A stretch of DNA of 5,993 nucleotides, taken from NCBI GenBank assembly GCA_024279575.1, contig JAJRRJ010000182.1:1-5993 (forward strand). The letters are read 5' to 3'. The translations under genes were made by a program, and so were the position numbers. Position 1 is the first letter of the stretch. Every line of letters starts with the position of its first letter. Of the stretch, positions 1-5,993 are shown piece after piece. The notes under the pieces are model-generated. The model worked only from the letters and a program-made list of their open reading frames with translations, made no database searches and was not told the DNA's origin. The DNA is from Alphaproteobacteria bacterium. Its GTDB lineage: Bacteria; Pseudomonadota; Alphaproteobacteria; Rhizobiales; Devosiaceae.

Positions 1-171
1 GATGTGGGGCTTGTTGGGGAAGTGGTTGAAGCGCTCAAGGAATTTGGAGAGGATAACTCACCCATATCCTCGGACGCTATCGGCTATATGTTGCGTGGCC
101 TGTTTGTGGGCTTACGTCGCCACCTCGCCTATGAGAATGAAGTTGTGCGCACAATCACGCAAAATCACTAA
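1..171 (+). CDS. C-terminal fragment of a probable hemerythrin-like (HHE domain) protein
   Basis: Frame 1 is open from the first base to a TAA stop at 169-171 and gives the last 56 residues of a protein whose start lies left of the window. The fragment looks helical. Near its end it has the motif GLRRHLAYENEVV, in which H41 and E45 (fragment numbering) have the H-x3-E spacing of the last metal-ligand helix of hemerythrin/HHE-domain proteins. Family members bind a di-iron centre and take part in oxygen, nitric oxide or iron handling, often near anaerobic regulators. The gene converges on the FNR-type gene, with 27 bases between the two stops. The family call is inferred from one short motif and the overall look of the helix. 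The other five metal ligands are outside the window, so another four-helix-bundle family is possible. Confidence 0.55.
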   Translation, partial: DVGLVGEVVEALKEFGEDNSPISSDAIGYMLRGLFVGLRRHLAYENEVVRTITQNH

Positions 172-198
172 TACCGAACTTACAGGAATTTCAAAAAC

Positions 199-969
199 TC
201 AGCGACTGCCATAGCCACATGATCTTCGTAACTCTTCAATGTCAGGCACGCTGATATGTCGGTGGTTTTTTATACTTATGATTTCGCTCTTGCGCAGCTT
301 AGTGAATTGGCGTGATACGGTTTCAATAGTAAGTCCTAAAAAATCAGCAATGTCTGAGCGGGTGAGGGGCAAATCAAAGCTGATTGCGCTATCTTCATGC
401 GTTGGGTCTTTATGGGTGGCAATCAGATACAAAAAACTGGCCACTTTTTCTCTGGCTGTTTTTCGCCCCAGTGTAACCATCCATTCACGCGCTTCATCCA
501 GTTCACGCAGGGTTTGTTCCAGCAAGCGTCCCTCAAGAGCGGGGTTTTTTGCCACCAGTGTTTCCAATATTGCCTTGGGCATACGGCATAGTTCCACATC
601 GGACGCCGCATCGGCGTTCAAATTGCTCTCCCGTCCATAAAGCCGCCCCAAAAAATCCGGGGCAAATTGTAGCCCCACCACCTGCTGGCGACCATCTTCC
701 AGAACTTTGCTCAGTTTAACCACCCCTTGCATCACCGAGGCGTAGCTTTCAATCGGGTCAGCATCATTAATCAGTTGCTCCCCGGCCTTGCGTACAACCT
801 GTCGGCTGTTTCGGCTCAATTCGAGCAATTCGGAATCTTCAAGTACACCGCAAATTCCGCGATGCCGTGCTTCGCAAGTCTGGCAGAGGTTGGGCACAGA
901 AGAATTGTGCACATCTTTTCGTTCGGTTTCAGTCATCGTTACACTAATTTTTTGGAAGTTTCGCGCCAT
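199..969 (-). CDS. fnrL: FNR/FnrL-type oxygen-sensing transcriptional regulator (Crp/Fnr family)
   Basis: This 256-residue protein is a global-type anaerobic regulator that acts in the cytoplasm as a DNA-binding dimer. The N-terminus has cysteines C29, C32 and C40 (CX2CX7C, the FnrL/FnrN spacing). A fourth, C128, lies in the effector domain, so the set of ligands for an oxygen-labile [4Fe-4S] cluster is complete. A cyclic-nucleotide-type beta-barrel domain spans roughly 45-150, a dimer helix about 150-175, and a winged helix-turn-helix about 180-245. The recognition helix contains E216-T-V-S219-R220, the E-x2-SR signature of proteins that bind TTGAT-N4-ATCAA sites. These cysteines distinguish it from FixK and Dnr proteins. 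The start is uncertain: ATG at 969 and ATG at 936 (residue 12) both lack a clear Shine-Dalgarno, and both keep the cysteines. It lies 73 bases after fdhD on the same strand. Its targets cannot be read from this window. Confidence 0.9.
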   Translation of the reverse strand: MARNFQKISVTMTETERKDVHNSSVPNLCQTCEARHRGICGVLEDSELLELSRNSRQVVRKAGEQLINDADPIESYASVMQGVVKLSKVLEDGRQQVVGLQFAPDFLGRLYGRESNLNADAASDVELCRMPKAILETLVAKNPALEGRLLEQTLRELDEAREWMVTLGRKTAREKVASFLYLIATHKDPTHEDSAISFDLPLTRSDIADFLGLTIETVSRQFTKLRKSEIISIKNHRHISVPDIEELRRSCGYGSR

Positions 970-1042
970 TTTTACATATTGCTTTTGTTTGGGCCACCCC
1001 AGTTAATCGCTACCGGGTAGATTTTTCGTTATTGAGAGTGCG
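970..1042. other. fdhD to fnrL intergenic region, no clear terminator
   Basis: This gap holds the putative leader of the regulator gene. I see no complete FNR box (TTGAT-N4-ATCAA) and no hairpin followed by a T-run in the direction of transcription. An imperfect inverted repeat lies at 1005-1024, with core CTACCGGGTAG on the plus strand. A short TGGG/CCCA repeat lies at 990-1001. On the minus strand a TATGTA hexamer (973-978) could be a -10 element if translation begins at the inner ATG at 936, but no matching -35 is evident. The region could be read through from the fds operon, hold a weak promoter, or both. Confidence 0.4.
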
Positions 1043-1825
1043 TTAGTCAAAAATAATGATATCGGTCCCTGCCTGCGCACCAACTTTTATGGCCGCCCGT
1101 TGCGAAACCTGTAAGGCCAGACTGGTGGGTGCAGACACACAGGCAACAAATGAAAACCCCGCAGAAGCGGCCTTTTGCGCCATCTCAATGGAATATCGAC
1201 TGGACAATACCAGAAACCCAGATTGTGGTGAAAGCCCATCTTTGGCCATGGCCCCAATCAATTTGTCCAAACTGTTATGCCTTCCCACATCTTCGCGCAA
1301 CAGCATGATTTTTCCTTCGCTGTCAGCCAGTGCAGCAGCGTGGGTTGAATAATTTTGTTGTCGCAGCTTTTGTTTGTGCGGCAGGTTTTTTAGGGCCTGC
1401 AAGGCCATTTGCGGCAACGGAATAAACCCATTGGTTTTCTTTGGCGCGGGCAGGGCAATTGCAAGGGTTTGCGCACCGCAAATCCCGCAACTTGATCCAC
1501 CGGTAATTGTACGCTTGCGTTCTTTGGCAATTTCCAGCGCAGTCTCAGGCACGATGACATTGATCCCCATACCCTGCGCCAAGGGTTCCAGACGAATATC
1601 TTTTATCTGGTTGGGCGAATTAACAATGCCCTCGCTCAGACTAAAGCCGATGGCAAAATCTTCAAAGTCATCAGGGGTCAGCATCATAACGCCAAACTGC
1701 ACACCATTGTAAAAGATCACCAGTGGCAATTCCTGAGCAATTTCCCACTCAGTTGACGTCACCACCGGGTTTGCATCCCCATGTCTTATCGGTGCAAAAA
1801 TTTTGCCGGAGAATCTATTGGCCAC
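1043..1825 (-). CDS. fdhD: FdhD/FdsC, sulfurtransferase for formate dehydrogenase molybdenum cofactor
   Basis: This 260-residue cytoplasmic protein passes sulfur from a cysteine desulfurase to the Mo-bisMGD cofactor, which formate dehydrogenases need for activity; the Fds-operon version is called FdsC. Family marks in order are YNGVQFGVMMLTPDD near 39-53, the GGSSCGICG loop with the C113-x2-C116 pair that carries the persulfide, STHAAAL around 160-166, the LREDVGRHNSLDKLIG block at 176-191, and SSRYSIEMAQKAA at 208-220, then SAPTSLAL at 231-238. Length is normal for the family. The start is a GTG at 1823-1825, five bases after the fdsA stop. No ATG precedes it in frame before a stop at 1865-1867, and the only Shine-Dalgarno-like sequence is a weak GAG overlapping the fdsA stop. 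Translational coupling to fdsA is therefore likely (inference). Confidence 0.95.
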   Translation of the reverse strand: MANRFSGKIFAPIRHGDANPVVTSTEWEIAQELPLVIFYNGVQFGVMMLTPDDFEDFAIGFSLSEGIVNSPNQIKDIRLEPLAQGMGINVIVPETALEIAKERKRTITGGSSCGICGAQTLAIALPAPKKTNGFIPLPQMALQALKNLPHKQKLRQQNYSTHAAALADSEGKIMLLREDVGRHNSLDKLIGAMAKDGLSPQSGFLVLSSRYSIEMAQKAASAGFSFVACVSAPTSLALQVSQRAAIKVGAQAGTDIIIFD

Positions 1826-1830
1826 ACCGG

Positions 1831-4668
1831 TTACTCGCGCCGATAATGAGTTTGAGTAAATTTCTCACGCTTCGCTTGCCAGTCAGAAAGGTGATTTGAG
1901 AGCTTTACCTGTACTGCAGTAACCTTATATTCAGGGCAGTCGGTCGCCCAGTCTGCATTGTCGGTTGTGATAACATTGGTGCCGCTTATGGGGTGGTGAA
2001 AAGTGGTATAAACCTCCCCCGGCGTCATGCGTTCACTGAGCGCAACTTTTAGACTTGTAGCTCCCATACGCGATGCAATCTCCACCAGATCCCCCTCACC
2101 AATGCCCCGGTGTTCAGCGTCATGGGGATGAATTTCCAAAACATCTTCCAAATGCCATTTGCTGTTCGGGGTGCGACGGGTTTGAGCGCCCACATTATAT
2201 TGGCTTAGAATACGGCCCGTGGTCAGAATAAGCGGGAATTTGCGTGATGTGCGTTCACTGGTGGGGACAAATTTTGTTTCAACGAACAGTCCCTTGCCAC
2301 GAACAAATCCTTCAGCGTGCATAATTGGCGTCCCGTTGCTAGCATCATCGTTCACCGGCCACTGCAACGCCCCCTCTTTATCCAGACGTCCATGGCTGAC
2401 CCCGGAAAAACTCGGCGTCAATCGCGCAATTTCGTCCATAATTTCTCCGGCATTGTTATAATGCATAGGATAGCCCATTTTGCTCGCCAAAGCCGCAGCC
2501 ACCTGCCATTCAGCCATGCCGCACTTTTCATTCATAACCTTGCGGACCCGATTGATACGGCGCTCCGCGTTGGTAAAGGTTCCCTCTTTTTCCAAAAAGG
2601 CGGTGCCGGGCAAAAATACATGGGCAAAACCGGCGGTCTCGTTGAGGAACAGGTCCTGTACAACGAGACACTCCAGCGCCGAAAGTGCTGCTGCAACATG
2701 CTTGGTATTTGGGTCCGATTGCGCCAGGTCCTCCCCCTGAACAAACATGCCTTTGTATGTGCCCTTTATTGCCGCATCAAACATATTGGGGAGACGCAAA
2801 CCCGGTTTTCCAGATAGCTCAACCCCCCATTCATTTTGGAATTCTGCGCGCACATTTTTGTCTTCAACTGAGCGATAACCGGAAAATTCATGGGGAAATG
2901 AGCCCATATCGCACGACCCCTGAACATTATTTTGCCCCCGCAAGGGATTTACCCCGACGCCGGGGCGCCCGATATTGCCCGTTGCCATCGCCAGATTTGC
3001 CATGGCCATGACACTGGTCGAGCCTTGTGAATGCTCAGTTACCCCAAGCCCGTAATAGATGGCCCCGTTTTTAGCACTGGCAAAAAGCCGTGCGGCCTCA
3101 GCGATATTTTCCCCTTTTACGCCGGTAATGCTTGAGACGGCTTCCGGTGCGTTTTCAGGGCGGGAGATAAAATTGACCCAGTTCGCATAAGCTTCCGGTT
3201 CGCATTTTTCTTGAACAAATACTTCATCAGTCAGGTTTTCAGTGATCGCCACATGGGCAAACGCATTCAGAATGGCCACATTGGAGCCGGGGCGCAATGC
3301 CAGATGATGGCTTGCACGTATGTGGGGTGAGCGCACCAGATCAATTTGTCGTGGATCAATTACAATCAATTTTGCCCCCGCCCGCAGCCGTTTTTTCAAA
3401 CGGGATGCAAATACCGGATGCCCGGCACTTGGGTTGGCGCCGATCAACAAAACCACATCACTACTTTCAACTGATTTGAAATCCTGTGTGCCCGCGGAGG
3501 TGCCAAAAGTGGTTTTTAGGCCATACCCGGTTGGCGCATGGCAAACCCGGGCGCAGGTATCCACGTTGTTGGACCCAAATGCGGCCCGCACCATTTTTTG
3601 CACTACAAATACTTCCTCATTTGTGCAACGCGAAGAGGTAACCCCGCCAATGGAATCTTTGCCATGGGTATCAATGATTGAGTTGAACCGTGAGGCGGTG
3701 AAGTCAAGAGCCTCATCCCAGCTGACAACCCGCCATGGGTCTGTGGTTTTGTCGCGGATCATCGGTTTGGTGATGCGCTCATTGTGCATTGCGTATTCAA
3801 AAGCAAACCGGCCTTTAACGCATGAGTGACCTTCGTTGGCGCCCCCCCCTTTTGCGGGGACCATACGAATGACCTCGTCCCCCTGTAATTCAACTCTGAA
3901 CGAACACCCCACCCCGCAATAGGCGCATGTAGTATCCACAGAACGGGTTGGTATTCCGTGCTCAACCACATTGCTTTCTATCAGGGATGCGGTGGGACAG
4001 ACGCCAACGCATGCGCCACACGAAACACATTCCGAGGAAAAAAAACTGTCAATACTGGTGCCCGCGCTAACTCTTGAATTAAATCCGCGCCCCTCAACAC
4101 CCAGGGCGAAAGTTCCCTGCACTTCCTCGCAGACGCGAACACATCTTGAGCACATGATACATTTGGCAGGGTCAAATTGAAAATAAGGATTGGAACGGTC
4201 AGGCGTTTCTGCCGTTTGCTCAGAAAAATGGTTTTCCCCCTGATAGCCATAGCGCACATCGCGCACGCCGATTTCCCCGGCCACATCCTGCAATTCACAG
4301 TCCCCGTTTGTTGCGCAGGTAAGACATTCAAGCGGGTGGTCAGACAGGTAAAGTTCCATAACCCCTTTGCGCAGTTTTTTAAGGCGCGTGCTTTGCGTGA
4401 TCACTTTCATCCCGGCCTCCACCGGAGTGGTGCAGGAGGCAGGCGTGCCCTTTTTGCCTTCAATCTGAACCAGGCACAGGCGGCACGAACCAAAGGCCTC
4501 CAGGCGATCGCTGGCGCAAAGTTTGGGAATATCCCGCCCCATTTCCCGCGCCGCACGCATAACAGAGGTGCCTGCGGGCACCTCTGTCGCCACGCCATCA
4601 ATGCTCAGGCTTACCAGTTCACCATTTTTGTGCGGTGTTCCCAAATCAGCTTCTTTATTCAAAGACAT
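1831..4668 (-). CDS. fdsA: FdsA, alpha subunit of NAD-dependent molybdenum formate dehydrogenase
   Basis: This 945-residue catalytic subunit oxidises formate to CO2 and can run in reverse in characterised relatives. An N-terminal [2Fe-2S] ferredoxin domain has C51, C62, C65 and C79. A NuoG-like site follows, H111-x3-C115-x2-C118-x5-C124. Two [4Fe-4S] motifs come next: C170, C173, C176, C180 and C214, C217, C220, C224. The molybdopterin part begins with C248-x2-C251-x3-C255-x27-C283 for a further [4Fe-4S] cluster. The active-site block NVDTCARVCHAPT carries C376 and H377, matching the selenocysteine and histidine of E. coli FdhF, and VGVNPLRGQNNVQG carries R577, matching its catalytic arginine. 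The codon for C376 is TGC, so this is a cysteine enzyme. A C-terminal dinucleotide-binding domain covers about 810-925. There is no signal peptide, so it is cytoplasmic. The ATG at 4668 has GAGGG 10 bases upstream. It is the partner of the adjacent FdsB. Confidence 0.97.
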   Translation of the reverse strand: MSLNKEADLGTPHKNGELVSLSIDGVATEVPAGTSVMRAAREMGRDIPKLCASDRLEAFGSCRLCLVQIEGKKGTPASCTTPVEAGMKVITQSTRLKKLRKGVMELYLSDHPLECLTCATNGDCELQDVAGEIGVRDVRYGYQGENHFSEQTAETPDRSNPYFQFDPAKCIMCSRCVRVCEEVQGTFALGVEGRGFNSRVSAGTSIDSFFSSECVSCGACVGVCPTASLIESNVVEHGIPTRSVDTTCAYCGVGCSFRVELQGDEVIRMVPAKGGGANEGHSCVKGRFAFEYAMHNERITKPMIRDKTTDPWRVVSWDEALDFTASRFNSIIDTHGKDSIGGVTSSRCTNEEVFVVQKMVRAAFGSNNVDTCARVCHAPTGYGLKTTFGTSAGTQDFKSVESSDVVLLIGANPSAGHPVFASRLKKRLRAGAKLIVIDPRQIDLVRSPHIRASHHLALRPGSNVAILNAFAHVAITENLTDEVFVQEKCEPEAYANWVNFISRPENAPEAVSSITGVKGENIAEAARLFASAKNGAIYYGLGVTEHSQGSTSVMAMANLAMATGNIGRPGVGVNPLRGQNNVQGSCDMGSFPHEFSGYRSVEDKNVRAEFQNEWGVELSGKPGLRLPNMFDAAIKGTYKGMFVQGEDLAQSDPNTKHVAAALSALECLVVQDLFLNETAGFAHVFLPGTAFLEKEGTFTNAERRINRVRKVMNEKCGMAEWQVAAALASKMGYPMHYNNAGEIMDEIARLTPSFSGVSHGRLDKEGALQWPVNDDASNGTPIMHAEGFVRGKGLFVETKFVPTSERTSRKFPLILTTGRILSQYNVGAQTRRTPNSKWHLEDVLEIHPHDAEHRGIGEGDLVEIASRMGATSLKVALSERMTPGEVYTTFHHPISGTNVITTDNADWATDCPEYKVTAVQVKLSNHLSDWQAKREKFTQTHYRRE
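4562..4587 (-). repeat. Perfect 11-bp inverted repeat (stem-loop) inside the 5' part of fdsA
   Basis: The arms ACAGAGGTGCC (4562-4572) and GGCACCTCTGT (4577-4587) are exact reverse complements separated by four bases. In the fdsA message this folds into a stem with loop CGCA, beginning 81 bases after the A of the start codon. It encodes T28 to S35 or so within the VATEVPAGTSV stretch of the ferredoxin domain. No T-run follows on either strand, so it is not an intrinsic terminator. A role in message stability or translation is inference only. Confidence 0.8.
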
Positions 4669-4678
4669 GATTTTTTTG

Positions 4679-4683
4679 CCCTC
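4679..4683 (-). promoter_or_regulatory. Shine-Dalgarno of fdsA
   Basis: On the minus strand GAGGG is followed by a 10-base, A-rich spacer (A7 then TC) and the fdsA ATG at 4668. The spacing is slightly long but usable. A second purine block, GAGGA at 4690-4694, overlaps the fdsB stop and sits four bases before another ATG (4683-4685) in a different frame. The two possible initiation sites therefore compete in this short gap. Confidence 0.5.
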
Positions 4684-4692
4684 ATGTTTTCC

Positions 4693-5993
4693 TCAAGCAT
4701 CGTTCTTCTCATTAAGCCCGAATTCATGCGGGAAGAGTTTTAGGGCCGACAATACGGGCAGTGGAGTTAATCCGCCCATGGCACATAAGGACCCCTCTTC
4801 CATAACTGTGCAAAGGTCATGCAACAATATCACGTTGGCTTTTGTGTTTGTCCCTGCCACAATCTTATCAAGGGTCTCAATCCCGCGTACCGCACCTATG
4901 CGACAGGGTGTGCATTTCCCGCACGATTCGATAGCGCAGAACTCAAACGCGAACCGGGCCAGTTCCGCCATGTTGGCACTTTCATCAAAAACTACAATTC
5001 CCCCATGGCCAAGCATCGCCCCGGCCTCACTCAGGCTTTCGTAATCAAGAATAACATCGAGCATGGAGCTGTCCACATAAGCACCTAAGGGGCCGCCAAG
5101 CTGAGCGCATTTGAACGGTTTTCCTGAAGCGGTTCCGCCGCCAAAATCTTCAATAATTTCCCTCAGCGTAAGGCCAAAGGGTACTTCGATCAGCCCGCCA
5201 TGCTTGATATTGCCCGCCAGTTGAAACGCCTGTGTTCCGCGCGAACGCTTCTTTCCAAGCTTACTGTAAACCTCAGCGCTATGCGCAATGATAAAGGGAA
5301 CACTGGCCAGCGTTAACACATTATGCACCAGTGTTGGCTTGCCAAAGAGGCCTGAAATGGCGGGGATCGGGGGCTTGACCCGCACTTGCCCGCGTTTGCC
5401 TTCAAGGCTTTCCAGCATGGCGCTTTCTTCACCGCACACATAGGATCCTGCTCCCCGGCGTACCTCCACAGAAAAGTTGAACGCTGAGTTCATAATGTTT
5501 TTCCCCAACCATCCCGTATCCTGCAAAATTTGGATGGTGGACTTCAGGGTGTTAATTGCGGTTGGGTATTCGCTTCGTACATAGATGAAACCTTTGTCAG
5601 CACCCGTGGCAATTCCAGCGATCACCATCGCTTCAAGCAGGGCAAAGGGGTCCCCCTCCATCAGCATGCGATCTGCAAATGTGCCACTGTCCCCCTCATC
5701 TGCATTGCAACAGATATATTTTTGCCCACGGGGCTGCTCCGCTACAGTTTTCCACTTGATACCGGCTGGAAACCCGGCACCACCCCGCCCACGTAGCCCT
5801 GAAATATTTATTTGCTCAATGATTGCCTTGGGCCCCATATCCAGAGCCCTTTTAAGGGCGTCAAACCCTCCGGTCTCAATATAGGCGGCTAAATCCAGCG
5901 GCGGCGTTTTTCCCGCACGTTGAAACAGCAACCGGTTTTGCCGGGAAAGAAAAGGGATTTTTTCAACCAGTCCCACTGAGCATGCATGGGCGC
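4693..5993 (-). CDS. fdsB: FdsB, beta subunit (NuoF-like diaphorase) of NAD-dependent formate dehydrogenase, 5' end missing
   Basis: The frame is open through the right edge, so the true start is outside the window; the GTG at 5974-5976 is probably internal. Numbering residues from that GTG, LRGRGGAGFPAGIKW (61-75) and NADEGDSGTFADR (91-103) form the FMN-binding region, and GAGSYVCGEESAMLESLEG (175-193) is the NADH/FMN motif of NuoF-type proteins. A [4Fe-4S] cluster is held by C352, C355 and C358 (SCGKCTPCR) and C398 (GSLCAMGGLTP). The protein transfers electrons from the iron-sulfur chain of FdsA through FMN to NAD+. Full-length FdsB proteins usually carry an extra N-terminal thioredoxin-like domain that would lie beyond the edge. 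It is the partner of fdsA, 24 bases downstream. Confusion with respiratory NuoF is unlikely, because the next gene is a formate dehydrogenase alpha subunit followed by fdhD. Confidence 0.95.
   Translation of the reverse strand, partial: AHACSVGLVEKIPFLSRQNRLLFQRAGKTPPLDLAAYIETGGFDALKRALDMGPKAIIEQINISGLRGRGGAGFPAGIKWKTVAEQPRGQKYICCNADEGDSGTFADRMLMEGDPFALLEAMVIAGIATGADKGFIYVRSEYPTAINTLKSTIQILQDTGWLGKNIMNSAFNFSVEVRRGAGSYVCGEESAMLESLEGKRGQVRVKPPIPAISGLFGKPTLVHNVLTLASVPFIIAHSAEVYSKLGKKRSRGTQAFQLAGNIKHGGLIEVPFGLTLREIIEDFGGGTASGKPFKCAQLGGPLGAYVDSSMLDVILDYESLSEAGAMLGHGGIVVFDESANMAELARFAFEFCAIESCGKCTPCRIGAVRGIETLDKIVAGTNTKANVILLHDLCTVMEEGSLCAMGGLTPLPVLSALKLFPHEFGLNEKNDA

Noticed and set aside
1005..1026. 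Hairpin followed by T5 on the plus strand, resembling an intrinsic terminator
   Set aside because: The stem is short and imperfect, and no plus-strand gene ends nearby. In the minus direction no T-run follows it.
1031..1051. TTGA ... TCAA as a possible FNR box after fdhD
   Set aside because: The half-sites are 11 bases apart instead of six, and they overlap the fdhD stop.
3541..3543. Possible selenocysteine codon at the FdsA active site
   Set aside because: The codon is TGC (cysteine), and no in-frame TGA occurs in the gene before the stop.
3320..3829. 169-codon open frame on the plus strand inside fdsA, and a similar 166-codon one at 2317-2817
   Set aside because: Both are opposite conserved Mo-domain sequence and have no family features, so they are explained by codon bias of fdsA.
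4415..4440. Second inverted repeat in fdsA (GCCTCC ... GGAGGC)
   Set aside because: The stem is only six base pairs with a loop that pairs just partly, which is expected by chance in coding sequence of this composition.
4177..4743. 188-codon open frame on the plus strand opposite the fdsA 5' end
   Set aside because: It is antisense to well-conserved cluster-binding parts of FdsA and the end of fdsB, and its translation shows no recognisable domain. It is a coding shadow.
5974..5976. GTG as the start of fdsB
   Set aside because: The frame stays open to the right edge, the residues before it (HACS) continue a plausible FdsB sequence, and the family has a longer N-terminus. The gene is treated as cut by the edge.

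Overview
The window reads as a piece of an alphaproteobacterial chromosome of moderate GC content. It carries the downstream part of a soluble, NAD-dependent, molybdenum formate dehydrogenase operon of the Fds type, followed by an FNR-type oxygen-responsive regulator. The assignment to Alphaproteobacteria rests on the Fds architecture (a NuoF-like FdsB beside a NuoG-like and FdhF-like FdsA) and on the CX2CX7C iron-sulfur spacing of the regulator, which is typical of FnrL/FnrN proteins. The genus cannot be told from the sequence.

Layout. Four genes lie on the minus strand and read from right to left. They are fdsB (5' end cut by the right edge, stop at 4693), fdsA (4668 to 1831), fdhD, also called fdsC (GTG start at 1825, stop at 1043), and an fnrL-like gene (969 to 199). 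The gaps are 24, 5 and 73 bases. No convincing intrinsic terminator sits between any of them, so a single transcript reaching the regulator is possible. On the plus strand, bases 1-171 hold the last 56 codons of a gene cut by the left edge. It looks like a small hemerythrin-type (HHE) protein and converges on the regulator. No intergenic stretch exceeds 100 bases, and no tRNA, rRNA, mobile element or CRISPR array was seen.

How the genes work together. FdsA oxidises formate at a bis-MGD molybdenum centre whose protein ligand is a cysteine (C376), and it carries a full chain of five N-terminal and internal iron-sulfur sites. FdsB takes the electrons through its own [4Fe-4S] cluster to FMN and reduces NAD+. 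FdhD sulfurates the molybdenum cofactor so that FdsA becomes active. The FNR protein keeps all four cluster cysteines and an FNR-type recognition helix, so it should respond to oxygen. Whether it controls this operon cannot be judged, because the operon promoter lies beyond the right edge. The small subunit gene fdsD, often found just after fdhD, is not in this window.

The genes themselves are recognisable family members. The more unusual observations are a perfect 11-bp inverted repeat early in the fdsA coding sequence, a G8 tract inside fdsA, an unusual fdsB-fdsA junction with a competing mini-ORF, and the regulator occupying the place where fdsD would be expected.
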